Below, one piece after another: positions 34,488 through 42,962 of a stretch of DNA of 64,000 nt. Position 1 is the first letter of the stretch. Each line of letters opens with the position of its first letter. A program made the translations under genes and the position numbers. Below the pieces are notes generated by a model, which was given only the letters and a program-made list of their open reading frames with translations, was not told the DNA's origin and did no database searches. Source of the DNA: Pseudomonas sp. FeN3W. GTDB lineage: Bacteria > Pseudomonadota > Gammaproteobacteria > Pseudomonadales > Pseudomonadaceae. Location of the stretch: the NCBI GenBank assembly GCA_030263805.2, contig CP136010.1, positions 4,541,001-4,605,000 on the forward strand, in the 5' to 3' direction.

Positions 34488-35708
34488 TCACGAACGCCAG
34501 AACTCCAGCAGTGCATTGAACGACATCACCACCCCAACCGCCGTAGCCAGCATCGCCAGCAGTCCGAACAACAGCATCCAGGTTGGGTGACGGTAGGCGT
34601 CGCCGACGATGTTCGTTTTGCGCGATGCGAGCAGTATGCAGCCGAGTGCCAGCGGCAGCACCAGGGCATTCAGCGTGCCCGCTACCACCAGAACCTTCAC
34701 GGGCTGGCCGACCAGGCTGTAGATGAGCGTCGAGCAGGCAATAAAGGCGATCACGACTCGCTGGTTATGCCGGCGGATGCTGTCATGCAGCGAGTACATG
34801 AAGGTCACACTGGTATAAGCGGCGCCGATCACCGATGAAACCGAAGCGGCCAGCAGCACTACGCCAAAAATCTTGTAGCCGATGGTGCCCATCGAATGGG
34901 AGAACACCGACGCAGCGGGGTTGCTCGGATCGAGACTCAACCCCTGGCTGACGACACCGAGCGCGGCGAGGAACAGACAGATGCGCACGACGCCGGTGGT
35001 GGCGATGCCGATCACGGCCGCGCGGGTTACCAGCCTGACATTCTCGACGCCGGTGATGCCGGCTTCCACCAGGCGATGGCCACCGGAAAACGAAATGTAA
35101 CCGCCGACCGTGCCGCCCACCAAGGTCACGATCGGCAGCAGCAGGATCAATGGGTCGTCCGGATTGAAGCTGCGACTCATCGCCTCGAGCAGCGGTGGAT
35201 TCGACTGCAGCATGGCGTAGCCGATCATGCACAGCATCACCAGGCCGAGCACCTGCATCACCGAATCCATCACGCCCTTGGCGTTGCGTAGCAGGAAGAT
35301 GCCAATGATCAGCACGGCAGCGATCAGCGAGCCGATTAACGGCGGGACGCCGAAGATCACGTTCATCGCCAATCCGGCGCCACCGATATTGCCGATGTTG
35401 AAGGCGATGCCGCCAAGGACGATGAATGCGGATATCAGATGGCCGACGCCGGGTATCACGCGGTTGGCGACGTCCTGCCCACGCAGGTTGGCGACGGTGA
35501 TCACCCTCCAGATGTTGAGCTGTGCACCGATGTCGATGAGCAACGAGATAAGGATCGCGAAGGCGAAGCTCGCCAGATATTTTTCGGTGAACAGCGACGT
35601 CTGGGTCAGGAACGCGGGCCCGATGGAGGAGGTCGCCATGATGAAAATAGCGCCGCGCAGGACGTTGCGCTGAGCAGGGGTGCCGCGTTCGGCTTGTGTG
35701 GTTTGCAT
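34488..35708 (-). CDS. NRAMP-superfamily permease of the pxp operon, lacking metal-site motifs
   Basis: The 406-residue protein has about 11 membrane helices and the NRAMP/LeuT-type layout, with GPAFLTQTS in helix 1 and GGTVGGYISFSGGHRLVEAG in helix 6. The metal-binding DPGN motif of helix 1 and the MPH motif of helix 6 found in MntH are absent, so metal transport is unlikely. It follows pxpC on the same strand after 113 bp. In Bacillus subtilis the same combination occurs (ycsG within the ycsF-kipIA operon). A 5-oxoproline permease role is inferred from the context. The ATG at 35708 was chosen as the first before helix 1 that gives the expected length. Confidence 0.82.
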   Translation of the reverse strand: MQTTQAERGTPAQRNVLRGAIFIMATSSIGPAFLTQTSLFTEKYLASFAFAILISLLIDIGAQLNIWRVITVANLRGQDVANRVIPGVGHLISAFIVLGGIAFNIGNIGGAGLAMNVIFGVPPLIGSLIAAVLIIGIFLLRNAKGVMDSVMQVLGLVMLCMIGYAMLQSNPPLLEAMSRSFNPDDPLILLLPIVTLVGGTVGGYISFSGGHRLVEAGITGVENVRLVTRAAVIGIATTGVVRICLFLAALGVVSQGLSLDPSNPAASVFSHSMGTIGYKIFGVVLLAASVSSVIGAAYTSVTFMYSLHDSIRRHNQRVVIAFIACSTLIYSLVGQPVKVLVVAGTLNALVLPLALGCILLASRKTNIVGDAYRHPTWMLLFGLLAMLATAVGVVMSFNALLEFWRS

Positions 35709-35821
35709 TGGATACCTTCTTTTTTCTTGGCGTTGGGGCAGGTAGGAATGCGCCCGGGTCATACCCGGCATGTTGTTCTTGTAGGAGTAACGAGCTGCTG
35801 GTCAGCGGTTTCTATGAGCGA

Positions 35822-36736
35822 CTACCGCCACTGTGCGAGCAGTTCGCGATGCGCCCGTTGCGCGGCCTCCAGTGCAATCGGTTTGAGTCTTAGCGAGGTG
35901 CCGGGCAGGCACTGCGCCAGCTGGGCCACCGCCGCGGGTGTCAGCGCGCCGAGGCGCGGATAGCCGCCGATGGTCTGGCGGTCGTTGAGCAGGATGATCG
36001 GCTGTCCATCGGCTGGAACCTGGATCGCACCGAGCGGGACGCCCTCGGAAATCATCGATGAACGTGCGCTGTGCAGTACGGGGCCACGCAAGCGGACGCC
36101 CATGCGGTCAGCCCGTTGATCGACGGTCCAGTCGCTGTTGAAGGTGTCGAACAGGCTCTGGCCGCTGAAATCACCAATCTGCGCACCGAGCACGACCGCC
36201 AAGGTCGGGCTCGAGAGCGAGGTGGCGGTTTGCGCGGGCAGCTCCCGGGGAGCGGCAGAAACACCGTCGAGCCAGTGCAAGCGGTCGCCCTCGAACAGCG
36301 CTTGGCCGCTACCGTCCAGGCCGCCGAGCTGCTCGCGTCGGACCGTGGCGCAGCTCCCCAACACCGGTGTCGCCTGGAAGCCGCCAGGCGCCGCGAGATA
36401 GGCACGAGCGCCTCGCTTTGGGTGCGCGAAGGTAAGCAGCTGACCCTTGCGGACCTCGAAGCTGTGCCCCGGCGCGATGGCCTCGTCATCGAGCGTGGCG
36501 CCAAGATCGGCGCCGCAGATCGCCAGGCAGGCGTCGGTTTCCGCGCGCAGGCTGAAATTGCCCAACGTGATTTCCACCGTTGCGGCCTGCACAGGGTTTC
36601 CAAGCAGCCAGTTGGCCCAGCCGTGAGACACCCAGTCCACAGGGCCGCCCTGGGTAACGCCGAGGTGGCGGACGCCCATGCGGCCGCCGTCCTGCAAGCT
36701 GGCCAGTGCGCCGGCTCGTTCGACAAGCAGGCTCAT
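35822..36736 (-). CDS. pxpC: 5-oxoprolinase subunit C (KipA/biotin-dependent carboxylase-like)
   Basis: The 304-residue protein starts MSLLVERAGALASLQDGGRMG and contains GVTQGGPVDWVSH, GADLGATLDDE and VSPEGVPLGAIQVPADGQPIILLNDRQTIGGYPR-type segments of the AHS2/KipA family (the last near residues 210-265). PxpA, PxpB and PxpC together form the ATP-dependent 5-oxoprolinase that opens 5-oxoproline to glutamate. Its ATG overlaps the pxpB TGA (36733-36736), so it is translationally coupled. An older name is the KipA-type allophanate hydrolase subunit 2. Confidence 0.93.
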   Translation of the reverse strand: MSLLVERAGALASLQDGGRMGVRHLGVTQGGPVDWVSHGWANWLLGNPVQAATVEITLGNFSLRAETDACLAICGADLGATLDDEAIAPGHSFEVRKGQLLTFAHPKRGARAYLAAPGGFQATPVLGSCATVRREQLGGLDGSGQALFEGDRLHWLDGVSAAPRELPAQTATSLSSPTLAVVLGAQIGDFSGQSLFDTFNSDWTVDQRADRMGVRLRGPVLHSARSSMISEGVPLGAIQVPADGQPIILLNDRQTIGGYPRLGALTPAAVAQLAQCLPGTSLRLKPIALEAAQRAHRELLAQWR

Positions 36737-37440
36737 GCGGTTGTCTCCTGAAAAGGGCTGTCGTCGCCGCCCAGACGGATGAATTCGGCGCGCTCGATGG
36801 GTACGAAGCGCACCCGGTCGCCTGGTTGCCAGAGGCTGTAGCCGTCGAGTTCGCGATCGAACAGACGAACCGGGCTGCGTCCGATCAGATTCCAGCCGCC
36901 CGGCGAAACCAGCGGGTAGACCGCTGTCTGCCGATCGGCGATGCCCAGGCTGCCGGCCGGCACCTGCTTGCGCGGTGTGGCCAGGCGCGGGCTGGCCAGA
37001 CGCTCGTCCACCAGTCCGAGAAAGGCGAAGCCCGGTGCAAAACCCAGGGCGAATACCTGATAGATATGCGCGCTGTGTTGCTCGATCACGCCGGCGACAC
37101 CGAGCCCGCTGTGCTTGCCCAGCGCTTGCAGCTCGGGACCGACGCTGGCGTCGTACCACACCGGTATTTCGTGCTGGCGCGCAGTTTCGGCGGCGACCGG
37201 CTGCAGACCTTCGAGCGCTTGGTGAAGGAGTTGACGTGCCTGCAGATCGTCCAGTCGGTTCAGGTCGTAATGCACCAGCAGGGTGGTGTAGGAGGGCACC
37301 AGATCGATCAGCGCTGCACCGAAGGTTTCGCGCACACGCTGACTGGCGGCGAGCATCCAGGGCATGTTGTCTTCGTCGATCTGATCGAACAGGCGCAGCA
37401 ACAGACTGTCGACGCCGACCACTTCGATCCGCGGCTTCAT
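36733..37440 (-). CDS. pxpB: 5-oxoprolinase subunit B (KipI-like)
   Basis: The 235-residue protein belongs to the AHS1/KipI family, seen in the segments HEIPVWYDASVGPELQ, FALGFAPGFAFLGLVDERLASPRL and VSPGGWNLIGRSPVRLFD. It is the small partner of PxpC in 5-oxoprolinase. The ATG at 37440 overlaps the pxpA stop by ATGA and the stop overlaps pxpC in the same way, so all three subunits are coupled. Confidence 0.93.
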   Translation of the reverse strand: MKPRIEVVGVDSLLLRLFDQIDEDNMPWMLAASQRVRETFGAALIDLVPSYTTLLVHYDLNRLDDLQARQLLHQALEGLQPVAAETARQHEIPVWYDASVGPELQALGKHSGLGVAGVIEQHSAHIYQVFALGFAPGFAFLGLVDERLASPRLATPRKQVPAGSLGIADRQTAVYPLVSPGGWNLIGRSPVRLFDRELDGYSLWQPGDRVRFVPIERAEFIRLGGDDSPFQETTA

Positions 37441-38186
37441 GCGGGAAGCGCCTGCAGCGTCTGGCGGATGCGCTGGACGGCGGCGATGGAACCGGCGTTG
37501 TCGCCGTGCACGCAAAGGGTGTCGGCCTGCAGACTCAACGCACTGCCATCGCTCGCGGTCAGCGCCTCGCCCTTGGCCAGGCGCAGGGCCTGGTCGGCGA
37601 CGATGTCTGCATCGTGGTGGACGGCGCCCGGCTGGCTGCGCGACACCAGCATGCCGGCGGCGTCATAGGCGCGGTCGGCGAACACCTCGAACCACAGGGT
37701 GATGCCCATTTCCGTCGCCAGCGCCTGGCTCGCGCTGTTGTCGCGGATGGACATCAGCATCAGCGGCAGGTTGGCACCGTAGGCCTTGATGGCACGCATC
37801 ACCGCGCGCAGTAGGTCGGGCTGGCGCATCATGTCGTTGTATAGCGCACCGTGTGGTTTGACGTAGCGAACCTGAGTGCCTTCGGCGCGGCAGATGCCGT
37901 CGAGCGCGCCGATCTGGTAGAGGAACATGTTCTCCACTTCGGCCGGGCTGCAGGCCATGGAGCGCCGGCCGAAGCCGACCAGATCCGGATAGGCCGGATG
38001 AGCGCCGATGCGCACATCATGCTCGCGTGCCAACGCGACCGTGCGGCGCATGATCTGCGGATCGGATGCATGGAAGCCGCAGGCGACATTGGCACAGTCG
38101 ATGAACGGCATCACCTCGGCATCCAGGCCCATGGTCCAGGCGCCGAAGCTTTCCCCTATGTCGCAATTGAGTAAGAGACGACTCAC
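37437..38186 (-). CDS. pxpA: 5-oxoprolinase subunit A (LamB/YcsF family)
   Basis: The 249-residue protein starts LLLNCDIGESFG and has ANVACGFHASDP, AHPAYPDLVGFGRR and VKPHGALYND, the YcsF/PxpA signature. It is the first gene of the pxp operon and binds 5-oxoproline. A palindromic operator lies about 60 bases upstream of its ATG, with a divergent MarR-type gene beyond. The product opens 5-oxoproline, a damage product of glutamine and glutathione, to glutamate. Confidence 0.95.
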   Translation of the reverse strand: MSRLLLNCDIGESFGAWTMGLDAEVMPFIDCANVACGFHASDPQIMRRTVALAREHDVRIGAHPAYPDLVGFGRRSMACSPAEVENMFLYQIGALDGICRAEGTQVRYVKPHGALYNDMMRQPDLLRAVMRAIKAYGANLPLMLMSIRDNSASQALATEMGITLWFEVFADRAYDAAGMLVSRSQPGAVHHDADIVADQALRLAKGEALTASDGSALSLQADTLCVHGDNAGSIAAVQRIRQTLQALPA

Positions 38187-38244
38187 GTTGGCTGCTCCTT
38201 TCGAGTGGGCTGGTCATCTGCGGCGGTGTCGAAGAACGATACAC

Positions 38245-38268
38245 TGATAAAGTATCGATAAATTATCA
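38245..38268. promoter_or_regulatory. Palindromic operator between pxpA and the MarR-type gene
   Basis: Half-sites TGATAA and TTATCA, 12 bases apart, are centred on an inner palindrome TATCGATA (38253-38260). Only one of the two base pairs between arm and core breaks the symmetry. It lies 59 bases from the pxpA start and 109 from the regulator start, in the A+T-rich divergent promoter. Binding by the adjacent MarR-type protein is inferred. Confidence 0.72.
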
Positions 38269-38376
38269 ACGTATTTTTTCCGTAGGCCGCCTGAAGTACC
38301 TGAACGGACATTGCTGTATCCTTGCCCGCCACATCGATACGAACGGCGCTGCCGCTTCATCAATCAGGAACTCAAG

Positions 38377-38904
38377 ATGGTTGACGCCAAAAGCCCTCGC
38401 CCGTTGCGATCTTCGATCGTCGCTTCGGCGCACCTCGCCGAGCAGTCCCAGGAACTGTCCGAACTGGAGTACGGCATCATCGTCGCCAGCGCCGCGCTGA
38501 TGCGCTGGATGGAGCGTTGCATGCAGGCTTGCGGCACGGTGGAGATGAACGCGCTGGACGTCATGGTGCTGCACAACCTCACCAGTCGCGGCCGCGCCAA
38601 GCGACAGGCGGACATCTGTCTGCTGCTCAACGTGGAAGACACGCACACCGTGACCTACGCGCTGAAGAAGCTCGGCAAACTCGGCCTGGTGGAAGGTGCG
38701 AAGCAGGGCAAGGAAATGTTTTATCGCACCACCGACAAGGGTCGTGCCCTCTGCCAGGAATACGCCGACATCCGCCGCGAATGCCTGATTGCCTCGTTCG
38801 AGAACCTCAATATCGATCCCGAGGATATTCATCGCCTGGCTGGCATGCTGCGTGCCATGTCGGGGCTGTACGACCAGGCCGCCCGCGCCGCCACTTCCCT
38901 GTAA
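38377..38904 (+). CDS. MarR-type winged-helix transcriptional regulator
   Basis: The 175-residue protein has a MarR-like winged helix (about 65-135): ALDVMVLHNLTSRGRAKRQADICLLLNVEDTHTVTYALKKLGKLGLVE, then a wing KEMFYRTTDKGR. N- and C-terminal helices should form the dimer interface. It is the predicted regulator COG5631 type often seen beside pxp genes. The ATG at 38377 follows AGGAACTCAAG; upstream in-frame ATG is less likely. It is divergent from pxpABC and is the obvious candidate to bind the palindrome between them. recJ follows 25 bases downstream. Confidence 0.85.
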   Translation: MVDAKSPRPLRSSIVASAHLAEQSQELSELEYGIIVASAALMRWMERCMQACGTVEMNALDVMVLHNLTSRGRAKRQADICLLLNVEDTHTVTYALKKLGKLGLVEGAKQGKEMFYRTTDKGRALCQEYADIRRECLIASFENLNIDPEDIHRLAGMLRAMSGLYDQAARAATSL

Positions 38905-38929
38905 ACGACCTTTACCGAGCCCGGAATCC

Positions 38930-40645
38930 ATGCGTATCGAACCCCGCCCCTTGCCCGAGCAGCTGCCTGATCTTGGCGAGCTACCGCTGCTGCTGCAGCG
39001 CCTCTACGCGGCGCGTGGTGTGACCTGCGCAGCGGAGCTGGATAAGGGGCTGGCACGGCTGATTCCTTATAAACAGCTCAAGGGCATCGATGCGGCAGTC
39101 GAGCTGCTGGTCGAGGCACTGGAAAAGCGTCAACGCATCCTCTTCGTCGGCGATTTCGATGCCGATGGCGCCACGGCCAGCACGGTCGGCGTGCTCGGTT
39201 TGCGCCAGTTGGGGGCTGCCCATGTCGATTACCTGGTGCCCAATCGTTTCGAATATGGCTACGGTCTGACCCCGGAAATCGTCGCCGTCGCCTTGCAGCG
39301 CGAACCCGACCTGCTGGTGACCGTGGACAACGGCATCTCCAGCGTCGACGGTGTGGCGGCGGCCAAGGCGGCAGGGCTCAAGGTGCTGGTTACCGATCAT
39401 CACCTGCCGGGCCACGAACTGCCGGCGGCCGATGCCATCGTCAATCCCAACCAGCCGGAATGTACTTTCCCTAGCAAGTGCATCGCCGGGGTCGGCGTCA
39501 TCTTCTATGTGCTGCTGGCCCTGCGCGCGCGCCTGCGTGAGCTGGACTGGTTCGTCCGTCAGGGCAGGGCGGAGCCGAACCTGGCCGAGCTGCTCGATCT
39601 GGTGGCGCTGGGCAGTGTCGCCGACGTGGTGCCGCTGGACGCCAACAACCGCATTCTGGTTCATCAGGGCCTGGCGCGAATTCGCGCGGGGCGGGCTCGG
39701 CCGGGCTTGCGGGCGATTCTCGAGGTGGCGGGACGCGATCATCGGCGTATCACTTCTACCGACCTGGGCTTCATCCTCGGCCCGCGATTGAACGCGGCCG
39801 GTCGGCTGGATGACATGTCGCTGGGCATCGAATGCCTGCTCTGCGAGGACGAGGCGCTGGCGCGCGACATGGCGGCTCAACTCGACGAGTTGAACAAGGA
39901 TCGCAAGGCCATCGAGCAGGGCATGCAGCGCGAGGCGCTGGCGCAGCTCAAGGACCTGCCGCTGGAGGATCTGCCGTTCGGCCTGTGCCTGTTCGAGATG
40001 GACTGGCACCAGGGCGTGATCGGCATCCTCGCCTCGCGCCTCAAGGAGCGCTATCACCGCCCGACCATCGCTTTCGCCGATGCTGGCGACGGGCTGCTCA
40101 AGGGCTCGGCGCGCTCGGTGCCGGGCTTTCATATCCGCGATGCGCTGGATGCGGTCGCCGCCAAGCATCCCGGCTTGATCAGCAAGTTCGGCGGGCACGC
40201 CATGGCGGCCGGGCTGTCGTTGCCGCAAGCCAACTTCGGCGCTTTCGCCGCCGCCTTCGACGCCGAGGTGCGCCGCCAGTTGTGCGAGGACGATCTCACC
40301 GGCCGGCTGCTCACCGACGGCCAGCTCAGCGTCGAGGAGTTCCACCTGGAACTGGCGCGTGCGTTGCGCAACGCCGGGCCCTGGGGTCAGCATTTCCCTG
40401 AACCGATGTTCCATGGCGTGTTCCAGCTGGTACAGCAGCGCATCGTCGGCGAGCGCCATCTGAAACTCGTGCTGAAGAGCGAATGCGGCTCGCTGACGCT
40501 GGACGGTATCGCCTTCAACGTCGACCGCGAAACCTGGCCGAACCCGACGGTGCGCTGGGCGGAGCTGGCCTACAAGCTCGACGTCAACGAGTATCGCGGC
40601 CAGGAAAGCGTGCAGCTGATGGTGGCGCATATCGCCCCGCGCTGA
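38930..40645 (+). CDS. recJ: Single-stranded-DNA-specific exonuclease RecJ
   Basis: RecJ degrades single strands 5' to 3' in RecF recombination, base excision and mismatch repair. The 571-residue protein shows the DHH phosphoesterase motifs: FVGDFDADGATAS (motif I), LVTVDNGISS (II), VTDHHLPG (III) and GSVADVVPLD (IV), and the DHHA1 motif GHAMAAGLSL. The ATG at 38930 lies before MRIEPRPLPEQ, the usual start. It is on the same strand as the MarR-type gene but with no obvious functional link. Confidence 0.97.
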   Translation: MRIEPRPLPEQLPDLGELPLLLQRLYAARGVTCAAELDKGLARLIPYKQLKGIDAAVELLVEALEKRQRILFVGDFDADGATASTVGVLGLRQLGAAHVDYLVPNRFEYGYGLTPEIVAVALQREPDLLVTVDNGISSVDGVAAAKAAGLKVLVTDHHLPGHELPAADAIVNPNQPECTFPSKCIAGVGVIFYVLLALRARLRELDWFVRQGRAEPNLAELLDLVALGSVADVVPLDANNRILVHQGLARIRAGRARPGLRAILEVAGRDHRRITSTDLGFILGPRLNAAGRLDDMSLGIECLLCEDEALARDMAAQLDELNKDRKAIEQGMQREALAQLKDLPLEDLPFGLCLFEMDWHQGVIGILASRLKERYHRPTIAFADAGDGLLKGSARSVPGFHIRDALDAVAAKHPGLISKFGGHAMAAGLSLPQANFGAFAAAFDAEVRRQLCEDDLTGRLLTDGQLSVEEFHLELARALRNAGPWGQHFPEPMFHGVFQLVQQRIVGERHLKLVLKSECGSLTLDGIAFNVDRETWPNPTVRWAELAYKLDVNEYRGQESVQLMVAHIAPR

Positions 40646-40773
40646 CCGATGCATGCCAGCCGACGATAGGCTGGCTGAATCGGCTGGCATTCCCCGCCGG
40701 AACGTTCGATTGTTGCCTGCCGCCGCCGCGCCTAGAGTGGCGAGACAACAACAGCGCCATGCGGGAACCCGAA

Positions 40774-42867
40774 ATGAGCGACATCAGCGTCCATCACCGT
40801 GCCTGTCATCTGTGCGAAGCCATCTGCGGTCTGACCATCCAGACCGAAGGCGAGCGCATCCTTTCGATCAAGGGCGACCCCCTCGACAGCTTCAGCCGCG
40901 GCCATATCTGTCCGAAGGCGGTGGCGCTGCAGGACATTCAGAACGACCCCGACCGCCTGCGCCACCCGATGCGCCGCTGCGGCGACGAGTGGCAGGCCAT
41001 CGGCTGGGACGAGGCCTACGAACTGGTTGCCGAGCGCCTGGCTGAGATCCGTGAACACCACGGTAGCAATGCCGTAGCCATCTACCAAGGCAACCCGAGC
41101 GTGCATAACTACGGGTTGACGACCCACAGTAACTATTTCCTCGGCCTGCTGAAAACGCGCAATCGTTTCTCGGCGACCTCGGTCGACCAGCTGCCGCACC
41201 ACCTGTCCAGCCACCTGATGTACGGCCACGGCCTGTTGCTGCCGGTGCCGGATATCGATCACACCGATTTCATGCTGATCCTCGGCGGCAACCCGCTGGC
41301 CTCCAACGGCAGCATCATGACCGTGCCCGACGTGGAGAAGCGGCTGAAGGCGATCCGCGCCCGCGGTGGCAAGCTGGTGGTGGTCGACCCGCGGCGCAGC
41401 GAGACCGCGGCCATCGCCGATCAACACCTGTTCGTGCGCCCCGGACAGGACGCCGCGCTGCTGTTCGGCCTGCTCAACACCCTTTTTGAAGAGGGCCTGA
41501 CGCGTACCAGCGAGCTTCCGCTGGACGGCATCGAGGAGGTGCGCACGGCGATCGCCGCCTTCAGCGCTGAAGCGATGAGCGCCCGTTGCGGGGTTCCGGC
41601 CGAGCAGATCCGCCAGCTGGCGCGGGACTTCGCGGCGGCGGACAAGGCGGTTTGCTACGGACGCATGGGCGTTTCGACCCAGGCCTTCGGCACGCTCTGC
41701 CAGTGGCTGGTGCAGCTGATCAACCTGGTCACCGGTAATCTCGACCGGGTCGGCGGCGCGCTGTGCACCGAGCCTGCGGTGGATCTGGTGGAAACCACCA
41801 AGGGCGGCCATTTTGCCGCCTGGCGTAGTCGGGTTTCGCAACTGCCCGAGTACGGCGGTGAACTACCGGTAGCGGCATTGGCCGAGGAGATGCTCGAGCC
41901 TGGGGAAGGGCAGGTACGTGCGCTGATCACCGTGGCCGGCAACCCGGTGCTCTCCACGCCCAACGGCCGCAAGCTGGAGCAGGCGCTGGATGGCCTGGAG
42001 TTCATGCTTAGCGTGGACTTCTACATCAACGAAACCACCCGCTATGCCGACGTGATCCTGCCGCCGACCGCACCGCTGGAGCACGACCATTACGACGCGA
42101 CATTCAATCTGCTCGCGGTGCGCAACGTCACCCGCTTCAACCAGCCGGTACTGCCCAAGCCCGAGGGTGCACTGCACGACTGGGAAATCTTCATCGGGCT
42201 GGCCAGGGCCTACGCGGCGCGGGTGGGTGCCGAGCTCAAGCCCACCATGCCGCCGCAGCAGATGATGGACCTGGCGCTGCGTCACGGGCCTTATGGCGAC
42301 AAGTCCGAGCACAAGTTGAGCCTGGCAGCACTGGAGGATTACCCCCACGGGCTGGATCTCGGGCCGCTCAAACCGAATCTGGCGCGGCGCCTGAAAACGC
42401 CGAACCAACGCATCCAGGCCGCGCCGGCGCTCATGCTGGACGACCTGCAGCGCTTCGCCGCGCAGCCGCAGGCAGGCGCCGACGAGCTGTTGCTGATCGG
42501 CCGCCGCCACGTGCGCAGCAACAATTCCTGGATGCACAACTACCAGAGGCTGGTGAAGGGCAAACCGCGTCATCAGCTGCTGATGAACCCCGCGGACATG
42601 GCTGCTCGGACGTTGCAGGATGGCCAGCGGGTGCGCGTACATTCGCGGGTCGGCGTGGTCGAGGTGGAGGCGCTGGCCAGCGAGGAAATGATGCCTGGCG
42701 TGGTCAGCCTGCCACATGGTTGGGGGCACGCCCGTCCTGGCGTGCAAATGGATATCGCCCGGCAGCAGGCTGGCGCCAGCAGTAACGACCTGACTGACGA
42801 GCGCCAGTTGGACGTTTCTGGCAATGCCGCGCTCAACGGTGTGCCGGTGCAGGTCAGCGCCGCCTGA
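40774..42867 (+). CDS. Molybdopterin oxidoreductase family protein (orphan)
   Basis: The 697-residue protein belongs to the DMSO-reductase/formate dehydrogenase family. An N-terminal [4Fe-4S] site is complete (Cys11-x2-Cys14-x3-Cys18 ... Cys46). Molybdopterin-guanine-dinucleotide binding regions follow (ILGGNPLASNGSIMTVPDVEK, KLVVVDPRRSETA) and the C-terminal MopB domain has LLLIGRRHVRSNNSWMHNY. At the metal-ligand position the sequence is ATSVDQLPHH, with no Cys or SeCys, so the Mo or W ligand is uncertain (possibly Asp or Ser). No electron-transfer or membrane subunit adjoins, and no Tat signal is visible, so it is probably cytoplasmic. Substrate unknown. Confidence 0.85.
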   Translation: MSDISVHHRACHLCEAICGLTIQTEGERILSIKGDPLDSFSRGHICPKAVALQDIQNDPDRLRHPMRRCGDEWQAIGWDEAYELVAERLAEIREHHGSNAVAIYQGNPSVHNYGLTTHSNYFLGLLKTRNRFSATSVDQLPHHLSSHLMYGHGLLLPVPDIDHTDFMLILGGNPLASNGSIMTVPDVEKRLKAIRARGGKLVVVDPRRSETAAIADQHLFVRPGQDAALLFGLLNTLFEEGLTRTSELPLDGIEEVRTAIAAFSAEAMSARCGVPAEQIRQLARDFAAADKAVCYGRMGVSTQAFGTLCQWLVQLINLVTGNLDRVGGALCTEPAVDLVETTKGGHFAAWRSRVSQLPEYGGELPVAALAEEMLEPGEGQVRALITVAGNPVLSTPNGRKLEQALDGLEFMLSVDFYINETTRYADVILPPTAPLEHDHYDATFNLLAVRNVTRFNQPVLPKPEGALHDWEIFIGLARAYAARVGAELKPTMPPQQMMDLALRHGPYGDKSEHKLSLAALEDYPHGLDLGPLKPNLARRLKTPNQRIQAAPALMLDDLQRFAAQPQAGADELLLIGRRHVRSNNSWMHNYQRLVKGKPRHQLLMNPADMAARTLQDGQRVRVHSRVGVVEVEALASEEMMPGVVSLPHGWGHARPGVQMDIARQQAGASSNDLTDERQLDVSGNAALNGVPVQVSAA

Positions 42868-42962
42868 GGCTGACAGTTCCGCCGGCGTCGGGCTGGGCAT
42901 GGGCGCGGAAACGGTCTCTACTGACGGGTGTCCAATCCGCATCCACGACAGTAGAGGCCGAT

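Noticed and set aside
34488..35708. Manganese/iron transporter MntH
   Set aside because: The helix 1 DPGN and helix 6 MPH metal-binding motifs are missing, and the gene belongs to the pxp operon.
38981..40690. Long minus-strand open frame across recJ
   Set aside because: The plus strand carries all RecJ motifs at full length; the antisense frame is a compositional shadow.
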